Origin: Betaproteobacteria bacterium
GTDB taxonomy: Bacteria; Pseudomonadota; Gammaproteobacteria; Burkholderiales; Rhodocyclaceae
DNA length: 8,204 nt
Reading direction: 5' to 3'
Assembly: GCA_025997095.1 (NCBI GenBank)
Contig: BNUD01000104.1
Location: 1-8,204 of the forward strand
In this document: piece after piece, positions 6,007 through 8,204 of the stretch
How positions within the stretch are numbered: the stretch's first letter is position 1
Layout: each line of letters begins with the position of its first letter
Made by a program: the position numbers and the translations under genes
Notes under the pieces: model-generated
What the model was told of the DNA's origin: nothing
Databases searched by the model: none
The model's input: only the letters and a program-made list of their open reading frames with translations

Positions 6007-6057
6007 TAGAGTTATTCTTGAACTGCTCGAAAGAGCGAGTAGCCCGGATACGTAGAT
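5983..6057 (+). pseudogene. Coiled-coil leader repeat, copy 3 (dead remnant)
   Basis: ACAAGGAGAA..CATG followed by a segment matching codons 4-14 of the other copies gives HDRVILELLERAS, but the codon after the ATG at 5996 is TAA and the sequence diverges after CGAAAGAG (6035), reaching TAG at about 6053. It is clearly homologous to 3650-3710 and 5386-5446, and no longer codes for a protein. Confidence 0.7.
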
Positions 6058-6080
6058 ACTGTGATCCGTGTCAAGCATTC

Positions 6081-6104
6081 GGGCACGGCACGCCGTGCCC
6101 CTAC
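6081..6104. repeat. GC-rich palindrome, copy 2
   Basis: GGGCACGG and CCGTGCCC pair around CACG (6081-6100), followed by CTAC. The 24-bp unit is the exact reverse complement of 6247-6270, so the two form an inverted pair 142 bp apart. Confidence 0.75.
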
Positions 6105-6146
6105 GAGGAACGGTCGGCAATGTCGGGGAATGGACGGATCACTGTA

Positions 6147-6245
6147 GGGCACCTCGAATAACCCCTCCTCTGAAAATTCTGTGCCATAAGATTCAATCAC
6201 TTATGTTCGGAAAAATCTAGAAATTGGTAGTTTTTCGAGGTGCCC
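6147..6245. mobile_element. 99-bp miniature inverted-repeat element with TGTA target duplication
   Basis: GGGCACCTCGAA (6147-6158) and TTCGAGGTGCCC (6234-6245) are perfect 12-bp terminal inverted repeats. TGTA flanks both sides (6143-6146 and 6246-6249), consistent with a 4-bp target duplication. There is no coding capacity. Removing the element and one TGTA restores a palindrome of the GTAGGGGC type. The mobilising transposase family is not identified. Confidence 0.65.
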
Positions 6246-6246
6246 T

Positions 6247-6270
6247 GTAGGGGCACGGCGTGCCGTGCCC
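6247..6270. repeat. GC-rich palindrome, copy 3
   Basis: GTAG is followed by GGGCACGG and CCGTGCCC around CGTG. The unit is the exact reverse complement of 6081-6104 and shares GTAGGGGC with the palindrome at 5059. Its left end overlaps the target duplication of the 99-bp element. Confidence 0.75.
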
Positions 6271-6810
6271 TATGGCGGCAAGATGTTTGCGTAGCAAACG
6301 TAGCACGGACATTCTGTAGGGTGGCAGCAGGTTTCGACGAAGCGAAGCGACGGCAAAAGCGCAGCGCCTTCCACTATCCTGTCTATGTTCACGCACAATC
6401 CCCATCCACTTATTTCCTGCCGAACGGAACCCCCTGATGTGCGCCTCGACCGTCCGTATCAAATCATCAGGAACCCCCACCGCAACAAAATCTGATTTCC
6501 AACCCCCTCAGCCCGCTGAATCGTGGCGCGAACCACTTTCATCATGTCTTCCTGATTCCGCTCATGCCGTCCTGTCCGTGCGAACAGGACGGCGAAGGTG
6601 TCCGGCGTCATCGCATCGAAGCGTTTGACGCCCGCCATGTCAAGGATAATCCAGGTGTCATTTCGCTTCTATCTGCGCTGATTTGCCCTCTATCTTGCGT
6701 TCATTGCCGTGGACAAAGTATTATCCAAAGTTTCCTTGCTCACCCACAAATGGTTGGTTTTCGGGATTTATCCCAACGGAATCTGACCGTTTATTCATCC
6801 AAACTAGAGA
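6271..6810. other. 540 bp without a confident gene; decayed minus-strand reading frames
   Basis: No intact gene is recognised. On the minus strand, about 6660-6455 reads DTWIILDMAGVKRFDAMTPD, then TFAVLFARTGRHERNQEDMM and KVVRATIQRAEGVGNQILLR before a stop. A second frame (about 6486-6380) reads SDFVAVGVPDDLIRTVEAHI followed by RGFRSAGNKWMG. The overlapping ends suggest one gene with a frameshift, but I know no family for it. A run with AGCGAAGCGACGGC lies at 6340-6355. A clear promoter for the downstream mutase gene is not visible. Confidence 0.35.
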
Positions 6811-6816
6811 ATGCAA

Positions 6817-7476
6817 ATGTCCGAATCCTTCAAGAATTCCAATCAAATCGCCGATTGGGAAGCCGTCGCCCTGAAACAATCCCGGCGCGACAGTCTGGAA
6901 AGCCTGAACTGGAATACGCCGGAAGGTTTGGCGGTCAAGCCGCTGTACACGAAAAAAGACGTGGAAAACCTGCCCCATGTCGATACCCTGCCGGGGTTCG
7001 CGCCTTTTTTGCGCGGGCCGCAGCCGACCATGTATGCGGTCAAGCCGTGGACGATTCGTCAGTACGCCGGTTTCTCCACTGCCGAGGCTTCCAACGCGTT
7101 TTATCGCAAGGCGCTGGCGGCGGGGGGGCAGGGCGTTTCCGTGGCGTTCGACCTGGCGACGCACCGGGGTTACGACTCCGATAACGCGCGCGTGACGGGC
7201 GACGTGGGCAAGGCGGGTGTGGCGATTGATTCCGTCGAGGACATGAAAATTCTGTTTGACGGCATTCCGCTCGACAAAATTTCTGTTTCCATGACCATGA
7301 ACGGCGCGGTGCTGCCGATTCTGGCGGGCTACATCGTTGCGGCAGAGGAGCAGGGCGTATCGCAAGCGCAGCTCTCCGGCACCATCCAGAATGACATCCT
7401 CAAGGAATTCATGGTGCGGAACACCTATATCTATCCGCCCAAACCCTCGATGAAAATCATCGCCTCGATTTCCTGA
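6817..7476 (+). CDS. Methylmalonyl-CoA mutase catalytic subunit, residues 1-216, then broken
   Basis: The enzyme interconverts methylmalonyl-CoA and succinyl-CoA with adenosylcobalamin, linking propionyl-CoA metabolism to the TCA cycle. Residues 1-216 match the substrate-binding TIM-barrel half: [77 protein letters not shown]83 and R201 correspond to Y89 and R207 of the Propionibacterium enzyme (numbering from memory). The family is about 720 residues. After MKIIA (7464) the sequence switches to the reverse complement of the same gene and stops at 7474-7476, so the last three residues are not native. I choose the ATG at 6817 over 6811 because AGAG is 7 nt upstream of it and only 1-2 nt from the other. 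Icm-type mutases are the alternative. Confidence 0.85.
   Translation: MSESFKNSNQIADWEAVALKQSRRDSLESLNWNTPEGLAVKPLYTKKDVENLPHVDTLPGFAPFLRGPQPTMYAVKPWTIRQYAGFSTAEASNAFYRKALAAGGQGVSVAFDLATHRGYDSDNARVTGDVGKAGVAIDSVEDMKILFDGIPLDKISVSMTMNGAVLPILAGYIVAAEEQGVSQAQLSGTIQNDILKEFMVRNTYIYPPKPSMKIIASIS
7342..7464. repeat. Inverted repeat arm 1 (123 bp, identical to 8082-8204)
   Basis: It is the perfect reverse complement of 8082-8204 with no mismatch. Both encode mutase residues 176-216 ([10 protein letters not shown] to MKIIA). The arms enclose 617 bp. The repeat breaks exactly at the strand-switch joint and may extend past the window end. Confidence 0.97.
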
Positions 7477-8204
7477 ATGATGCCCCAGGCTTTGTCCGCC
7501 ATGTCCTGCGTCAGCTTTTCCATCATGTAGGAACCCGCCCAGGGGTCGACCACATTGGTGATGTGCGTTTCTTCCTGAATGATGAGCTGCGTGTTGCGGG
7601 CGATGCGCGCGGAAAACTCCGTCGGCAGGGCAATGGCTTCGTCCAGCGCGTTGGTGTGCAGGGATTGTGTGCCGCCGAACACCGCCGCCATCGCCTCGAT
7701 GGTGGTGCGCACCACGTTGTTGTACGGGTCTTGCTCGGTCAGCGACCAGCCGGAAGTTTGCGAGTGGGTACGCAGCATCAGGGATTTGGGATTTTGGGCG
7801 TTAAAGCCGCTCATGATCCGGTGCCAGAGCAGACGCGCCGCCCGCATCTTGGCGATTTCGAGATAAAAATTCATCCCCACGCCCCAGAAGAACGACAGCC
7901 GTCCGGCGAAGGTATCCACATCCATGCCGGAGGCAACACCGGTACGCACGTATTCCATGCCGTCGGCGAGGGTGAAGGCGAGTTCAATCGCCTGATTCGC
8001 GCCCGCTTCCTGAATGTGATAGCCGGAAATGGAGATGGAATTAAACTTCGGCATGTTCGCCGCCGTGTAGGCGAAAATGTCGGCGATGATTTTCATCGAG
8101 GGTTTGGGCGGATAGATATAGGTGTTCCGCACCATGAATTCCTTGAGGATGTCATTCTGGATGGTGCCGGAGAGCTGCGCTTGCGATACGCCCTGCTCCT
8201 CTGC
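7431..8204 (-). CDS. Methylmalonyl-CoA mutase catalytic subunit, residues 176-424, inverted fragment
   Basis: The minus strand is open from the window edge and reads [20 protein letters not shown] onward, continuing the same mutase past the point where the plus-strand copy breaks: [100 protein letters not shown], then [20 protein letters not shown] up to IIQEIEAM. Y237 and H238 match the active-site Tyr-His pair. After codon 424 (7458) the frame enters the reverse of the plus copy, adds IFIEGLGG, and stops at 7433-7431. This is not an independent gene; the internal ATG at 8135 is not a real start. The rest of the barrel and the cobalamin-binding domain are absent from the window. Confidence 0.85.
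   Translation of the reverse strand, partial: AEEQGVSQAQLSGTIQNDILKEFMVRNTYIYPPKPSMKIIADIFAYTAANMPKFNSISISGYHIQEAGANQAIELAFTLADGMEYVRTGVASGMDVDTFAGRLSFFWGVGMNFYLEIAKMRAARLLWHRIMSGFNAQNPKSLMLRTHSQTSGWSLTEQDPYNNVVRTTIEAMAAVFGGTQSLHTNALDEAIALPTEFSARIARNTQLIIQEETHITNVVDPWAGSYMMEKLTQDMADKAWGIIQEIEAMIFIEGLGG
8082..8204. repeat. Inverted repeat arm 2 (123 bp, identical to 7342-7464)
   Basis: It reaches the last base of the window, so its true length is unknown. The bases GGCGATG (8082-8088) are the complement of the joint microhomology CATCGCC (7458-7464). Confidence 0.97.

Noticed and set aside
5059..6270. CRISPR array
   Set aside because: The repeated palindromes are too few and irregularly spaced, with no uniform spacers and no cas genes.
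6564..7184. A 206-codon plus-strand frame entering the mutase gene
   Set aside because: Its second half is an out-of-frame reading of the mutase; the first half has no family resemblance.
6721..7365. A 214-codon minus-strand frame
   Set aside because: It is antisense to the mutase N-terminal region, which has unmistakable conserved motifs on the plus strand.
7579..7866. A 95-codon plus-strand frame
   Set aside because: It is a shadow of the inverted mutase fragment.
7342..8204. Site-specific invertible switch in the mutase gene
   Set aside because: No invertase or recombinase site is present, the arms are plain coding sequence, and neither orientation gives a complete mutase. A chimeric joint explains the data better.

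Overview
The window looks like bacterial chromosome, most probably from a beta- or gammaproteobacterium. This is inferred from the RNase R (rnr) sequence, a tRNA-Leu with an encoded CCA, a B12-dependent methylmalonyl-CoA mutase of bacterial type, and GC-rich core genes alternating with AT-richer accessory DNA. The species cannot be named from what is visible.

Left backbone (1-1996): rnr lies on the minus strand and runs off the left edge. Divergent from it is a complete tRNA-Leu(CAG) with its own sigma70-type promoter, whose -35 box overlaps the rnr start codon, and a rho-independent terminator.

Accessory region (about 2000-6810): directly behind the tRNA is a P4-type tyrosine integrase that has lost its catalytic half, the usual sign of an old element integrated at a tRNA 3' end. 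Next is a 5'-truncated IS630-family transposase on the minus strand, fused in frame to a fragment resembling a HigA-type antitoxin. Then comes a cluster of plus-strand genes: a 38-residue coiled-coil peptide, an 88-residue likely winged-helix protein, an intact ADP-ribosylglycohydrolase-family protein, and a 174-residue protein that starts with the same coiled-coil leader as the 38-residue peptide and ends in a different domain. A third, dead copy of the leader follows at about 5983-6035. The shared leader (about 108 bp, 97 of 108 bases identical, including 5'-UTR and coding start) joined to different downstream sequences is the most unusual biological feature here. The space between genes is filled by small inverted-repeat elements and GC-rich palindromes.

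Right part (6817-8204): the N-terminal part of methylmalonyl-CoA mutase reads on the plus strand to residue 216, then the sequence switches strand and reads the same gene backwards (residues 424 to 176) to the window end. This creates a perfect 123-bp inverted repeat with a 7-base microhomology at the joint. It is most likely a chimeric or assembly artefact, possibly a real inverted duplication, and should not be read as two convergent genes.

Functional picture: the backbone genes serve RNA decay and quality control, translation and propionyl-CoA metabolism. The accessory genes look like a decayed genomic island. Its live part pairs an ADP-ribose-removing enzyme family with small DNA-binding or coiled-coil proteins of unknown role.
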